64,000 nucleotides of DNA from Daucus carota subsp. sativus (lineage: Eukaryota; Streptophyta; Magnoliopsida; Apiales; Apiaceae). Both the position numbers and the translations under genes were made by a program. Below the pieces are notes generated by a model. That model did no database searches. It was not told the DNA's origin and saw nothing but the letters and a program-made list of their open reading frames with translations. Every line of letters begins with the position of its first letter. Positions within the stretch are counted from its first letter, which is position 1. The stretch is taken from contig NC_030381.2 in the NCBI RefSeq assembly GCF_001625215.2, positions 55,760,714-55,824,713 on the forward strand, given 5' to 3'. Of the stretch, positions 1 to 11,906 are shown in pieces.

Positions 1-577
1 AGCAAGAGAAAGATAATTCTAATTTTTGATATTTTTTATCCAAAAATTTCAGAAAATTAGAAAAATAGAACGGAGCGATGTGAGAGGCGCCACCTACACG
101 CCCCCTCGCTTCTCCTTTAAAAATCGAGATCGAGTAAGAGAACTATCACCAGAAAGAGGTAGGTTTGTGGTATTGAGAGAGGAGGTTGTGTTTAGATGAT
201 CCAAAACCCTACGATCTATACGGGTATTTATAGGTGCAGAGAGACTTGTTTGCTACTCTTTTCCATAATTAAATAATCTGAACAAAATCAGAATAAAATT
301 TTCAAGTTACTGTATTCCATAAATAATCTATATTTCCCATAATTAAATAATCCGAAACAAAATCAGATTAAAACTTTCAAGCTACTATATTCCATAAATA
401 ATCTGAAACAAAATCAGATTCTGAAACTTGCTTCTAATATACCCGAAACTAAAAAAGGTAGTTCTAATTTTTGATATTTTTCATCCAGAAATTTCAGAAA
501 ATTAGAAAAATAGAACGGAGCGATGTGAGAGGCGCCACCTAGACGCCCCTCGCTTCTCCTTTATATAAGTATATTGA
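1..577 (-). mobile_element. Helitron-like element, 5' end (runs off left edge)
   Basis: Read on the minus strand, the element starts with TC at 577-576 followed by AATATA and an AAGGAG motif. The same start occurs in the two Helitrons at 44607 (-) and 47553 (+). A segment of about 105 bp is present twice (about 17-125 and 460-562), including the shared GGAGCGATGTGAGAGGCGCC block. Between them a unit of about 75 bp with AAATAATC..AAAATCAG is repeated at about 264-415. No coding potential. The 3' hairpin and CTAG end would lie left of the window, so the class call rests on the 5' end only. Confidence 0.5.
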
Positions 578-590
578 TTTGTTTGTAATA

Positions 591-1118
591 CTCCCTACAT
601 TCAAATTTAGATTAGCCTTTTGCTTATTTCACACATATTAAGAAGTATTTAATGTTTGTTTCTTTTTCCATCTTTACCCATATTTATTGTGTTGACTTTT
701 TATTGTATAAGTACTCCCTCCGTTTCTTTTTTCTTTTCCTGTTTGTAATGTCGGTACTGTTCATAACATAAGACAAATTACTAATTTACATCTAATCTAT
801 AAAACTAAATATAATCATGAGTGATCTTGTTAGATTCGTATTCACGAGTTCTTTAATACGGTGAAATTTTTATATTTAATGCTACTACGAAATGAAAAAT
901 ATTAACGATCAAAAGTGTGTGTTGGCAAACGTGAAAAGTACAAACAGGAAAAGTATTTAGAGACGAAGGGAGTATTAGCTAGCAGTACATTGAAATGATA
1001 AATTAAAGAGGGTAAGGATGGAAGATGATTGATAAATATGCATTGAAAAGGGAAAAGCTCAACTATTTTGGAATAAATTTTTTCCCCAAAAAGCTCATCT
1101 AATTTGGGATGAAGGGAG
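591..1118. mobile_element. Stowaway-like MITE (outer, interrupted)
   Basis: Inverted ends CTCCCTACATTCAAATTTAG (591) and the complement of a similar sequence ending GGGATGAAGGGAG (1118) are flanked by TA on both sides (589-590 and 1119-1120), the Stowaway target duplication. A second Stowaway (714-972) is inserted inside; without it the element is about 267 bp. Confidence 0.75.
714..972. mobile_element. Stowaway-like MITE (inner)
   Basis: It starts CTCCCTCCGTTTC and ends with the complementary GACGAAGGGAG. TA target duplications lie at 712-713 and 973-974. Inner sequence near both ends pairs (TTTTCCTGTTTGTA against TACAAACAGGAAAA). It sits inside the older element 591-1118. Confidence 0.8.
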
Positions 1119-1120
1119 TA

Positions 1121-2034
1121 ATAAATTGTGTTTACTGTTATTTAAATATCGATAAATTAAGTACAAGTTGATTATAATAAAATTTCTAATTCATATCATT
1201 TCTTACTTTATCATGATATCTAGAGTTCGTTTCAGGTACTCGGGTTTGAGTAGATCGCCATTTACTAAAATTTAAAATAGTTGGTATTATTAATTGGTAA
1301 TAGTATTAGTAGTTATTGCAATTATACAATTAGGTCGAGTGTTGAATACTTTTATAAAATTTAAACATCTTAATATCGTTTTTGTAATAATTAAAAAGAT
1401 GATGATTATTATATTAAAAAGTATTTGTGATTCTTTTTTATAAATTATTGTTTATATTGGGATCCTTAACAATAATACTATTTTTACTCATTCCGCCCTG
1501 TTAAGGCTAGATTTAGCGGTGCCGTTTAAAAGTAAAATACGAGTAAAAATGTGATGTTACCAAAATTTGATAACTATTTGAGAATATTTCTATCATTTAT
1601 AAATATTAAATAATATTCTTAATAAGATTTGTTTGTGACAATTCTCGTAAGAAAATGAATAATAAAAACTCAAATTTCTGCGGCCTATCTTTTATAAAAA
1701 CACATCTTCGGTCCTGAGTTGTTTCAAGATAATTGTTTTTGAATGTATCATAAGTTTTTTTGAATGAAAGAAACTCCTCGGAGTATTTGGCGATTATCGA
1801 TACGAGCAAGTGTACAATCTGTCAAAAAAAAAAGATATTAAACAAGTTTTTTAACAAACAAATAATTTTATTAAAACAAAATCTTTGATAATCGTTAGGG
1901 ACCAGCTCACAAATTGGTGGTGATTCATGATTAAGAGTATAAACCAATGAAAAGGAATTTATCACATTTTATGTTTATTGTGTGACCGTAGCCAGATCGA
2001 CGATAAACAAATGATGCAAGTTTAAACTCACTCA
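1121..2034. other. AT-rich intergenic DNA without a gene
   Basis: No coding region supported on either strand; short open frames lack splice context or recognisable families. It contains one copy of a dispersed repeat (1751-1811). Confidence 0.6.
1751..1811 (-). repeat. Dispersed repeat, copy 1
   Basis: The reverse complement matches 61773-61834 almost base for base, sharing CTTGCTCGTATCGATAAT and CCGAGGAGTTTCTTTCATTC. On this strand both copies are preceded by a poly-T run. The copies differ by single-base indels, which argues against a coding origin. Transposon class unknown. Confidence 0.65.
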
Positions 2035-2435
2035 GGATCGTTTGGTTCGGCCTTTTCAAGTATCAGGTATGGGTTTGGTTCATTCCAAACCAGAACCAAA
2101 CCCATACCTGATGTTTGGTTGTAAAATTTATTCGTCCAAACCCATACCTCAAACCCCCAAGGTATGGGTTTTTGATACCTTAGGGGGGAGGTGAGTATGG
2201 AACATGGGTATGAGAAATCAAAAATATTTTTATATTATATACAATTACATCAAATGCTTGACACAAAATTAAATCGAACAACTCAAAATTAGATAAAATA
2301 AAATTATAAAATTATTTTTCATCAATAAAAAATAATAATTTAAAAATATTTAAATTCAATATATTATTCATTCCATCACTCAACCAAACACATGATATTT
2401 CCAACCCCATACCACTCCGTGAACCAAACGACTCC
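2035..2435. mobile_element. hAT-like MITE with TCGTTTGGTTC ends
   Basis: Terminal inverted repeats read TCGTTTGGTTC on the left and GAACCAAACGA on the right. A strong hairpin lies inside the left end (GGTATGGGTTTGG pairing with CCAAACCCATACC near 2067-2110). I could not find a clean target duplication, so the superfamily is a guess from the ends. Confidence 0.55.
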
Positions 2436-3378
2436 TCCACTCTTTTGATAATCTTTCTCCTACTATCTTCGTCAATTTTTTCTATACTCTCCTATTTTTG
2501 TTATACTCTCGTACTCTCCTATCCTTATTAATTTATTCTTATTGTACTCCCCTCCCTGCAAATTATCTTTCAAACAAATTTGGTAAAGATTAAGGATCAT
2601 ATGTACTTACCTGACATTGAGGACTCGAGAGATTGCATACTTTCTATATTTCATCAAAAAGAAATCATTAACAAAATATTGTCCAACAAAAAAAATTAAG
2701 TTGAGATATAACTTGTAATATTTTTCTCCACATTATAAAATTTCAAATTCCTGATTCCCAGATGGAGAGGAGAGGTGTGTTTGCTAAAACAAGGCTGCCT
2801 CTTTTCTATTCTCTTCTATAATTCTATTGCACATTCCATGCACATTACATCTATAACTTACCCCTCAAAAATGGAAGATCATGGTGCGGTAGAGACCATC
2901 TCCTCCACGTACAACACTATATACTAACCCGTTACAAAGATGATAATTTCTAGATCACTTGAGACCTTGCGGTTTGCAGCATTCATCAAGTTTCCTAATC
3001 CTGACTGGTGCCAGTCGACAGATGATTCTTTGGTCTAGTTACTGCTCTCCATGTTTTACTCCACCCTCAGAACTCCACAAGGACAACAAATCTACATTTG
3101 AAAACACTTCACTAACTGAAGTCCCAGCACAAATGTGGGAATTGATGGAACAAGCCTTTGTCGAGTAGCATGTAGATATCCAGTGTCCATATGTCACGAT
3201 TCCACCAGGAAGAATAAGAAGGGTTTACACAAGATACACGCAAGCTATTTTTGTAACATCGAAGAAATGATGATCCTGGTATAACAATGTAAAGGAAATG
3301 CCCAGATGAATGTTTTGTTTTTCCTTGGCCTACTCTTCGTAACTTCCAGAAAATGAACAGAAGGAGAAGTAATATCAA
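2436..3378. other. Intergenic / 3' region of the next minus-strand gene
   Basis: About 940 bp with no supported gene. The right part (roughly 3100-3378) is probably the 3' UTR of the minus-strand gene whose stop codon is at 3379-3381. Confidence 0.5.
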
Positions 3379-6300
3379 CTAGTACGGAATGACATAGGGC
3401 AGGGCAGTGATATCAGCAGATTCTAACTGAAGAGCTTTGTCCCACACCTGCTTTGACTCCTTCAACTGAGAAGAACTGGGATTTTCTTTGGTACTTTCAC
3501 TATTGCTGCCCAAAAGCCATTCTTGTTCTTCGAAACCTGACCACTCAATACTGGGAATAGCAAGTATCTTACTCAGATACTTGGAATCAGGATGGGGAGG
3601 TTTTGGATATTCTCCAACAATCTGCTTAGCTGTAGAAGATGATGGCCTTGTTGAGGAACCATTTGCCCTTTTATCCTTTACCAAGCCATTAGGTTTGTGT
3701 TCCTTGCTATCAAACCTTGAATGATCAATTGACTCATGTCCTCCAACTGCTGTGGGGGTAGCAGCTCCGTGAACTACTCCATTTTCCAGGACTGGATGAG
3801 CCACACCTACTTTGGCATCCACCTTGGGCTTAATGCTACTTCTGTAGCATTCAGAAGCTGGCAGGGAACCAGCTTTTGATGTTTCTAATATCCTTCCATT
3901 GATTGAAGTAGAATGAGACAATGGAACATTATTATTCACTTTATTATCAACCTTTGAGTGACCAATCGCCTCATGTTCTTTTAGTGCTGTGAGGGTAGCA
4001 GCTTTGTGAACTACTCCATTTTCAAGGACTGGACGAGCCGACCCCACTTTATCATCCACTTTGTGGTTAATGCTACTTCTGAAGCATTCAGAGGCAGACA
4101 GGGAAGCAGCTTTTAATGTTTCTAATGTCCTTCCATTTTCCAAAGTGTAATGAGAGGATGCAAGACTATTATCCACCTTGTGATTATCACCTGTCTGTTG
4201 CCCCAGAGAGGCAAACTGGATAGCAGAAGAGGTTGCCTTAGATTTAGATCTATCCTCTGTTGTCCGGTGGGAGGATGGTTGCTTACTATTCAATTTATGG
4301 TTATTGACCATCCCTGCCAACTCTGGCACTGATTTGGTTAAGGCCTTTGAAAGTTTCAAATAATTTCCATCTTCTACAGCTTCTTTGGCACAAGAGAGAG
4401 GTCTTTGCAACTTAGAAGGCCGAATCTCATCATCTGAAACAAAGATAGAAGAAAGAGCCACATATAAAACACAGGCAGGAAAATTTAAATCTAAATCCAA
4501 TTTCAAAAACTACTTCTCTAATCCCCGTATGTTTTAGTCGGCGTAAAGAGCTCCAAGAATGCTATTTAAACTTTAATAAAAAAAGAAGAAAGGCATTCTA
4601 CAAAGTTTACAATTATAGTTAAATGGCGCGACATGGCCACAGGGAACATACAGTGAAGTCATAATAAAGTTCTATTCAATAGCATGCTAATATATCATAA
4701 AGATATAAATATCAATTAAGTCATCTTGTTTGTACTCAAAACAAAGCTGTGTCAATAAAATTACTCACCATGCAGAAATTTATTTATTCTCAGTTCCTTC
4801 CTCTTTCCGAGGTTGAAATTCTTGTTGCCCTCGTTTGGAAGAGGTGATATTCCAGTATTACTATTATTGCAGGCTGCCTGTCCACTCTTTTCTCTAGCTA
4901 CTAGCAACTGCTCCTTGTTTGGTTCCTTCTCACTATTCCTTGCTGCGCCCGACTTTATTTTTCCATCACGATCTTTTTCATTACTTCTACCTCCTCTACT
5001 TTTAGAACCTATATGCTCATCAATCTTGTTGTGTACCATTCTCTTCTCAACATTGTTGCCAACCAATCCAGCCACTCCCTCAACCTTTCTTTGCTGACCC
5101 AAAACAATTTTTTGAACAATACCATTTTCAGTACATCTCGCATCATTGTTGTTACTTTGCCCATGATATTGCGTATCATTTGTTCTTTTCTCTGTGAGCA
5201 TTGCATTACCATCAGAATTCCCATTCTTGCCCACACGCATCTTTTCCGGATATTCAGAACAAATTTTACCAGTGAGATTAATTTTCTTAACCATAAGATT
5301 CTCTGTAGCTTTTTCATCATCTCTAGTTCTCTTACCCAGTTCCACCAAAAATTTAATGTCACTAGTCTCATCACTTTGTGTGCAGCCAGAACCAGGATTG
5401 TCGACGGTGCTACATTCTGGTGGCCCTGTAGAAATTTTATCTTCAGAAGCCCTCTTCTTTTCTTTTTCCTTTTTCTTATCTTTCTTGTGTTTGTGCCTTT
5501 CCTTTCTGTCTTTCCTTTCCCTATGCTTGTCTTCACTATTCTCCTTCTCCTTCTTTTGCTTACCCTCTTTGTCTTTCTTTTCCTTCCTATCTTTCTTGTT
5601 CTTATCTTTCTTTTCCTTCTTATGCTTTCTCTCCTTCCGCTTTTCCTGAAATTATATTTCAGACAAAAAATGAAAATATTACATAATGAGACGAAAATAA
5701 TGCCACCATCATAGTAACATTAACAATCAACTATAAAGTGATAAAACAGTCGAGCTCTCTATTTAGACAAGTGTTAAGCTTTATAAATCAACTTTTATAT
5801 TTGCTATAGGCAATCTGCTTACGTCCAGCATAACATCTCTGAGACTTTTCGGAGCAAAAACATCTATTCATTTCCGATGAAAATGCAAGAACATCAGTTT
5901 TCAGTGTTTATGTCAATTAGGCTTACACATTACATAGACAATCAGGGTCCAACAATGACATATCACATGTTGAAAAACTTGTATGTTACGAAGCTTCATA
6001 TATCTTATAAAGTGGTAGAAGGCCTATAGGAGCTAATAAAGGCAGCCAGACATAAAGTGATGATACACCAATACACTTGTATGTTACGAAGCTTCATATA
6101 TCTTATAAACTGTAACAATCTCCATGTTACCTATTTAACAGCAGAAGACAGTTCGACAAGGCCATTTTGAATATTTGATTTTGAGTCAGGTGTACAAAGG
6201 AGAAGACTTTCACATAAACATTTAAATTTAAATAAAGCTACGAGAACTGCGCGTTCATTTCAGGATAAAATAGAAAACACAATTTAGTGCAGAGGGCCAT

Positions 6301-8056
6301 TATTTGTTAAAGTGCGACCCATCTGTACAATGGAATGACAGACAATACAGCACTGATATACAAGATGCTATTTTATATAAAATCAAAGAGAACTGGTAGA
6401 AATAACTCCTCAAACCAGTCAAATATATAAAAAGCAATGTTACTCAGACTCTTCATTTTGCCTCGAAGTATCCGTGTTGGACACTCGACACTTGGACTAT
6501 GACGCTTATTTTAGACCAAAAACATGTAAATTTTTTATAATATTACTGAGTCCGACCCATGGACATGTATCCATGTCGGATACTTCTAGCCGAGTCCGAG
6601 TAACATAGATAAAGAGACCCTTAAAGATCAATGGATCCAACTGTAATCTAATGGCAGCCGTACTACCATATATTTCCAGCATACAATAGTAGCAAACCAG
6701 TATTAATTGCTGTGGATTTCTTGTGAATTAATGAGTTTGTAAGCTGAGCAGCTGAACTAGGCGCTTCATGTCAGTGTATATGTATCTTATTACAAGATAG
6801 GTTGACAGTTGTACTGTGTTCAACAAACAAGACGACTTCATCAAACTAAATGAAACTACTAACTAGGCAACCAAAAGTGTAGAAGAGGATATATCTGAGT
6901 CGAGAGGAGCAGCTTGAACTAAGTACACGATGGGCATGTAGGGCCACTACATCTCAAGAGTAATTTTACAAAAATAGAAAAGAGCGAAGCAAACGGGGAA
7001 AGCAAACTTATATAAGGATATTAACCAACCCTAATTTTGAATTAACCACATACATTATAGAAAAACATCCCCAACACCCACCATATCAGCAGACCAACTT
7101 GGTTATTTAGGTTAAAGCCGAGAGCAGGTACCATTTCTGGTCAATGTAGCATTTAAAAGAGTAATCAGATGGTGCCATGTGTTGCAGGAAATTTTATAAG
7201 CATGTAAACATTTATTAATATTTTAATAAATCAACAAATAAAGCTCCCTAAGATCTTCAGCCTAAATCAACAAGTTAAGACTAATGCCTGATATTAGAAT
7301 GGTGTAACAGCAAATACACGTCAGAAATGATCAATAAATTTATAACGCATAAGCGCTAAATGCGTCAAAATCCTGTAACAAGATGTCGGTTTGTGTATCT
7401 CTATTAAATGCACATCAATTTGTCGTATATGGTACATGAGAAAGCCGAATAATCGAATATAGATGATTGAAGATCTCCATCTGCTAAGTTCCAAATATTC
7501 TATGATTATTACAAAGTACGTTCTTTAACTTGACAAAACTGAAAATTGACACCTGGACATCCTAATATGATGTCGGCATGTTCTCTACATCTTGCTAGTG
7601 AGTATTACATGATAGGGGCCTAGGGGGGCATAAATGCATGGTGAAGCCCAAGATGTAACAGTGATTACTGACGCCTTACAAATTTGATTTTCTAGCTTTG
7701 AGAGTTTCTTGGTCTGAATCTTGTCTATATAGACTAGAAGTATAGAAAAAAATATAATCTGACATAAACCTATTCTTTTAGTTTAGTGATAAAATTGATA
7801 TCATCCACACAGTTCCTTATCTCTGTATTCCAAAAGTGTTTCTGAACTGTGAAGCTCCTACAACCTGATTGGGGATGCTATGATCCTAATTACTTGCAAT
7901 ATGCAACATAAATGGATATAGAACAAATAAACATAATTTGACAGAGACATTAGAAAGGATACAAAATTTAAGTCTAACCTTCTCTAGCAAATTCTCATCA
8001 TCTGGTCTAGGCTTTCTCTCATACCCCGGAGGAGGGAATGGAAAGCAGCGAGACAT
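3379..8056 (-). CDS. Lysine-rich conserved plant protein of unknown function (myb-like protein X type)
   Basis: Three coding exons on the minus strand: 8056-7979, 5645-4769 and 4433-3379 (2010 bp, 669 aa). Junctions are GT-AG and phases agree (exon 2 ends with one base of an Asp codon). The protein opens MSRCFPFPPPGYE, a start I recall from an uncharacterised plant family, and exon 2 begins with about 70 residues dominated by Lys and Glu (KEKK/KDRK type), probably a disordered, nucleic-acid-binding-like or nuclear region. The C-terminus has WSGFEEQEWLLG and ends ALPYVIPY, which fits the same family. Exon 3 carries internal repeats of about 79 residues (LET.KA.SL.ASEC.RSSI.. then PVLENGVVH). 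Intron 1 is 2.3 kb and holds a MITE. A possible 5' UTR intron (donor near 9131, acceptor near 8076) is plausible but not certain. No enzymatic function can be assigned. Confidence 0.8.
5977..6109. repeat. 35-bp exact direct repeat in intron 1
   Basis: The 35-bp sequence starting ACTTGTATGTTACGAAGC occurs at 5977-6011 and again at 6075-6109, 98 bp apart. It lies in intron 1 of the lysine-rich protein gene. Confidence 0.8.
6437..6606. mobile_element. MITE with ATGTTACTC ends, in an intron
   Basis: The left end ATGTTACTCAGACTC and right end GAGTCCGAGTAACAT are inverted repeats, and pairing continues inward (GAAGTATCCG against CGGATACTTC). About 170 bp, no coding potential. The target duplication is unclear, so no superfamily is given. 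Confidence 0.7.
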
Positions 8057-9316
8057 TGCACGTAAACCAGGCCGACTGAAACCACTCTACTACTATGAAA
8101 CCTTCACTTAATTCCTGATCACGATGTTCAGAACTTAGAACTGACCAGAAACAACTCCCTATTGTGTTAACCATGTCCTTCACTCATCTCCAGTTTGCAA
8201 ATAGTTCAACGATCGTCCCAAGTTACCCAAATACCAGATTTTCAAATGGAATCAACTAAATTCTTCTAATGCTTCAAAGGAAAAAGTTAAACAAACTGCC
8301 CCAACACAAGTTCAACCTGAACACACAAGTCCAAAAGATCTGTTGGCAATTGAAGACGCCTACCCAAAAGTGATCCCCTGCAAACCGTACTTGACCAATA
8401 CGGTGACAGAACCTGTCCATCATCAAAAATCATCATCAGGACTATTCCCTGAATATATATGTGATACAGCATAGGTAAACTATCGCATTGAAATGCAAAA
8501 AAGTTATGTTCAACCAGCTTAAGAATCCTAAAACCTAAACCCTAATCTATCATCGTGCAATGTTCAAACAAAATCGATGAACAACTCAATCATAGACTCA
8601 TAGTACCATACTGCATCCTCACTATATATATATCCCAAGAACTAATCACACCAGATTGAACAGACTCCATGGGCTTATACAGTTATACAACACACAAATA
8701 AACCAATGCCCACAATTCATCTCTATGTCTAGTGTTCTGATCATCAAAACCCTAGCAATTCAAGAATCAAAGACAAGGTTCATTAGATACACAATCTTCC
8801 CATTTAGCCAAAAAAAAAAAAAAAAAACTTCAAGAAAGAACTCGATTTTTCAATCCAACAGATGATAAAAATAATTTAATAAGAAAAACGAAAAAACCCA
8901 GAAATCAAACAGCTGTAATGAACTGATTGAACACTTGTGATAGCCTCAAAGGGGTTTGAGTGAATTGGGTAAAAATCAAAACTTTAATCAAGAAAATCAA
9001 AATTACAAAATTCTATCACAAGACCTCAGACATTAAGTATACATTGCAAACGAGGAGATCAAACAAAGAAAACAAGATGTATATAAAGACACACACATAT
9101 ATACACATATCTCAGTTTCTTTTGTTTGTACCTCTCTGTCTAAACAGTGATTATTTGTAATTTTAGATCATCGGATTTGTGAAATCTTGACATGGGGTTT
9201 TCTTAATTTTCTCCTCCGAGGAGGCCGCCCTCTTCTCTCTCTCGCTCTCCCCCCTCTCTCTCTCAGAGAACACCAAAAGGAAAGAAGAGTGTTAAGACAA
9301 AGTGGAGCATGCGTTG

Positions 9317-9324
9317 TATTTATA
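9317..9324 (-). promoter_or_regulatory. TATA box of the lysine-rich protein gene
   Basis: The minus strand reads TATAAATA here. About 30 bp downstream begins a GA-rich stretch (CT-rich on the plus strand, 9225-9265), typical of a plant 5' leader. Confidence 0.5.
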
Positions 9325-9329
9325 ACGGG

Positions 9330-10238
9330 GGTTAAAAGAGAGATTTTTTTTGATAATCAATGGTTTTAATAAACGGATTAGTCCACAATACCTAGTTTAC
9401 TTGTGTTTAAGACAAAACCAATGTAAGAGTAATTTGCAAATAGCCTACGTCAATATTATGGATTAATATTATAAAAATCCGTATCAAATCCGCTCGATTT
9501 AATGTCTGATTAATGTTAAATATGTATGACGGATTAATATCGAACTCGATCTAATATCTGATTAATATTAAATATATTTGACTGATTAATGTCGAAGATG
9601 CTCCGCTATTGTCATATTGTCTTGCTTCACATTGAAAAGTTGTTAAAACATTCACGATATATAATTATATATGTTGATATATCGAATGAGTATAGCGACA
9701 TTAAATTTTATAATGATTTGTTTTGTTCGGAGAAATGCTAACAAGATAGCTCAAAATCGCTAAAATGCCTTGCTTAGCTAATTCTTTTAAGTTTTACACG
9801 TCTTGTCCGTGTTTGTTGGAACCTATCTCTTTTGATTTTGCTATTTGAATGCATTTTCCTTTCGTAAAAAAGAAAAAGAAAAAATATACACTAATAAGTA
9901 ATTTAAATAATAAATATATATATTTTCTCGAGATATATCATTTGTTCATGTCAGTTTACCGATAATTTTTTTTTAACCAAGAAAAATGACCCTGAATTAT
10001 CGGACCACATAGTAGGAGTATTGTGTACTCTTGTACAACATTGAGAGCACTTTCAAGTTTCAAGTACAAGAGTTTGGTAAGTTTTGTTGGAGTTGTTAAA
10101 ATTGGCTCCAAGGAAACTGACCCAGAATATGGGGACCAGGACTTCTCATGGTAATAGCACTTCTGCTCTTTCTGAATGACATTGTACTACGCAAACATGA
10201 ACCTGTTTTTAAGATGTTATTTTTTACATTAATAACAA
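9330..10238. other. Intergenic DNA with a short tandem repeat
   Basis: No gene. Around 9494-9600 a unit of about 55 bp containing CTGATTAAT(G/A)TTAAATAT is repeated twice in tandem. The rest is AT-rich single-copy-looking sequence. Confidence 0.6.
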
Positions 10239-10455
10239 GAGCATCTCCAGTAGTCTCTTAACTCACTCCTAAATATAATATAAAATATTAGTTCTTAATG
10301 ATTTAATGTGGGTTCAACTCCAATAAGACTTCTTATATTCACTCCTCATTTTGTTTTATACTCTTATTAAAAGCAAGTCATGTGCATAAAAGTACAAAAA
10401 AAAGTGGATGGAGAGAGAATGTTTCCTTACACATTTATTATAAAATATTAGTTAA

Positions 10456-10838
10456 GAGCATCTCCAAGAGGCTCTTCATTTAGGCTCCTGACTTGAGATT
10501 CGAGGAGGGAGAGAAAAAATGTTGCTCCAAGAGACTCTTAAGTGGCTCTTAAATCACTAAGAGCCTCTTGTTTCTCTCTCCTCTCTCCTCAAAGTTAAGA
10601 GCCACCACATGGCTCCTAACTTATTTTTTCACAATAAAAAAATTCTCCCCTCCAATTCACCTCCATCTTTCCCTCTCTTTTGTTATAGTGGAGCCCAATA
10701 TATGAATAAAATATGAAATAGAGAAGAGATGTAGAGAGTATTGTTGGAGTTTACACTCTTAACTTTGTCCTAAATTACTAAAAGCCACATTTTTTATATT
10801 ATATTTAGGAGCCAACAAGGAGGCTCTTGGAGATGCTC
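10456..10838. mobile_element. Tourist/Harbinger-like MITE, copy 1
   Basis: 383 bp with ends GAGCATCTCCAAGAGGCTCTT and its complement. Exact TAA target duplications lie at 10453-10455 and 10839-10841. A near-identical 382-bp copy is at 29357-29738. No coding capacity; it would need a Harbinger-type transposase in trans. Confidence 0.85.
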
Positions 10839-10910
10839 TAAGAGTGACTAGTAGCTCTTACAATTGAGGAGAGAGAAGAGAAATTTAGGAAATTTAAGAG
10901 TGACTAGGAG

Positions 10911-11819
10911 TGGGCCTGTAAACGGATCGGATTTGGATCGGATCTAGCTAAATCCATATCCTAATCCATTTAAATTTATCGGATTCGGATCGGATCGGAT
11001 CAGGAGTCTGGATATTTTACAAGTCAATCCATATCCGGTCCACTCGGATCATGGATAATCGGATCGGAGCCCCGATTCACTAAAAATTATGAAATATATT
11101 TTCACCGTGAACAATGTTTTAACTTCCATACAAAAAAATAGATATTTTCTAGCTATATTAATTCATAAACTTTAGCGTAATAGGTAAAAAAACTAATAAA
11201 GCAGTATTTAATAAAAACTTTGTTGGTTGTTCCGATAAAAACTTCAACACAGAATTTATCAAGTAAATAAAAAAATAATAAATAAGTTGCTTAATACTTT
11301 GGAGGAAGCAAATTATAATTTGCTCCTCTATTAATAAGGATTAAAATCGATAAATATGTCTTAAATACGGAACCAGGTGATTGAGAAGATTTTAAGTGGA
11401 AGAGTTAGCTCATGTGTTTATACTCACTCTACATAAAAAAAGAGTGATTATTAGATTAACCGGATAACAAGAGTGAGAGCCATGTCAAGAATTAGGAGCG
11501 GCTCATCGATTATAAGAAAATATGATTTAGGGTTTTGTCTTGTATCTTTAGAAATTTTTATTTTGTATGTAATATATTAATAATAATATATTATATTATA
11601 ATACAATATAATATAAAATATATAATATTGTTAAGCATGAATCGGATCGGATCGTTAACAGATCGGATTTGACCATATCCATATCCATTCTTTATCGGAC
11701 CGGATTATTATCGGATCGGATTATTAGCAGATCAGATTTTTTAATAAGGATCCATATCCATTTATTTAACCACGGATCGGATCGGGTCGGATCGGATATC
11801 CGATCCATTTACAGGCCTA
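10911..11819. mobile_element. hAT-type non-autonomous element with GGATCG subterminal repeats
   Basis: Ends TGGGCCTGTAAACGGATCGG and the complementary CCGATCCATTTACAGGCCTA define a 909-bp element. An exact 8-bp target duplication ACTAGGAG (10903-10910 and 11820-11827) indicates the hAT superfamily. Both subterminal regions are packed with GGATCG/CGGATCGGAT motifs, probably transposase-binding repeats. No transposase reading frame is visible. Confidence 0.85.
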
Positions 11820-11906
11820 ACTAGGAGCCTATTGGAGCAACAAAAACTACCATCTTCTTCAAATTTCAATTTAAGAGCCATTATAAAGAGGCTATTGGAG
11901 ATGCTC

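Larger units (their letters stand above)
10239..11906. mobile_element. Outer MITE with GAGCATCTCC ends, carrying two insertions
   Basis: The left end GAGCATCTCCAGTAG (10239) and right end CTATTGGAGATGCTC (11906) are inverted repeats of the Tourist/Harbinger-like type also seen at 10456, 29357 and 46450. Flanking trinucleotides are CAA and TAA, a degraded 3-bp target duplication, suggesting that it is older. Two later elements (10456-10838 and 10911-11819) sit inside it. Confidence 0.65.

Noticed and set aside
2959-3378. Open frames downstream of the lysine-rich gene stop
   Set aside because: Best explained as 3' UTR; neither strand shows a family match.
5009-5714. Long hydrophobic or basic open frames opposite and alongside exon 2 of the lysine-rich gene
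   Set aside because: They arise from AAG/GAA-rich coding sequence read in other frames; the three-exon minus-strand model explains the region.
9060-9369. Small plus-strand genes near the 5' leader of the lysine-rich gene
   Set aside because: The CT-rich leader and TATA on the minus strand explain this stretch; the open frames are short and low complexity.
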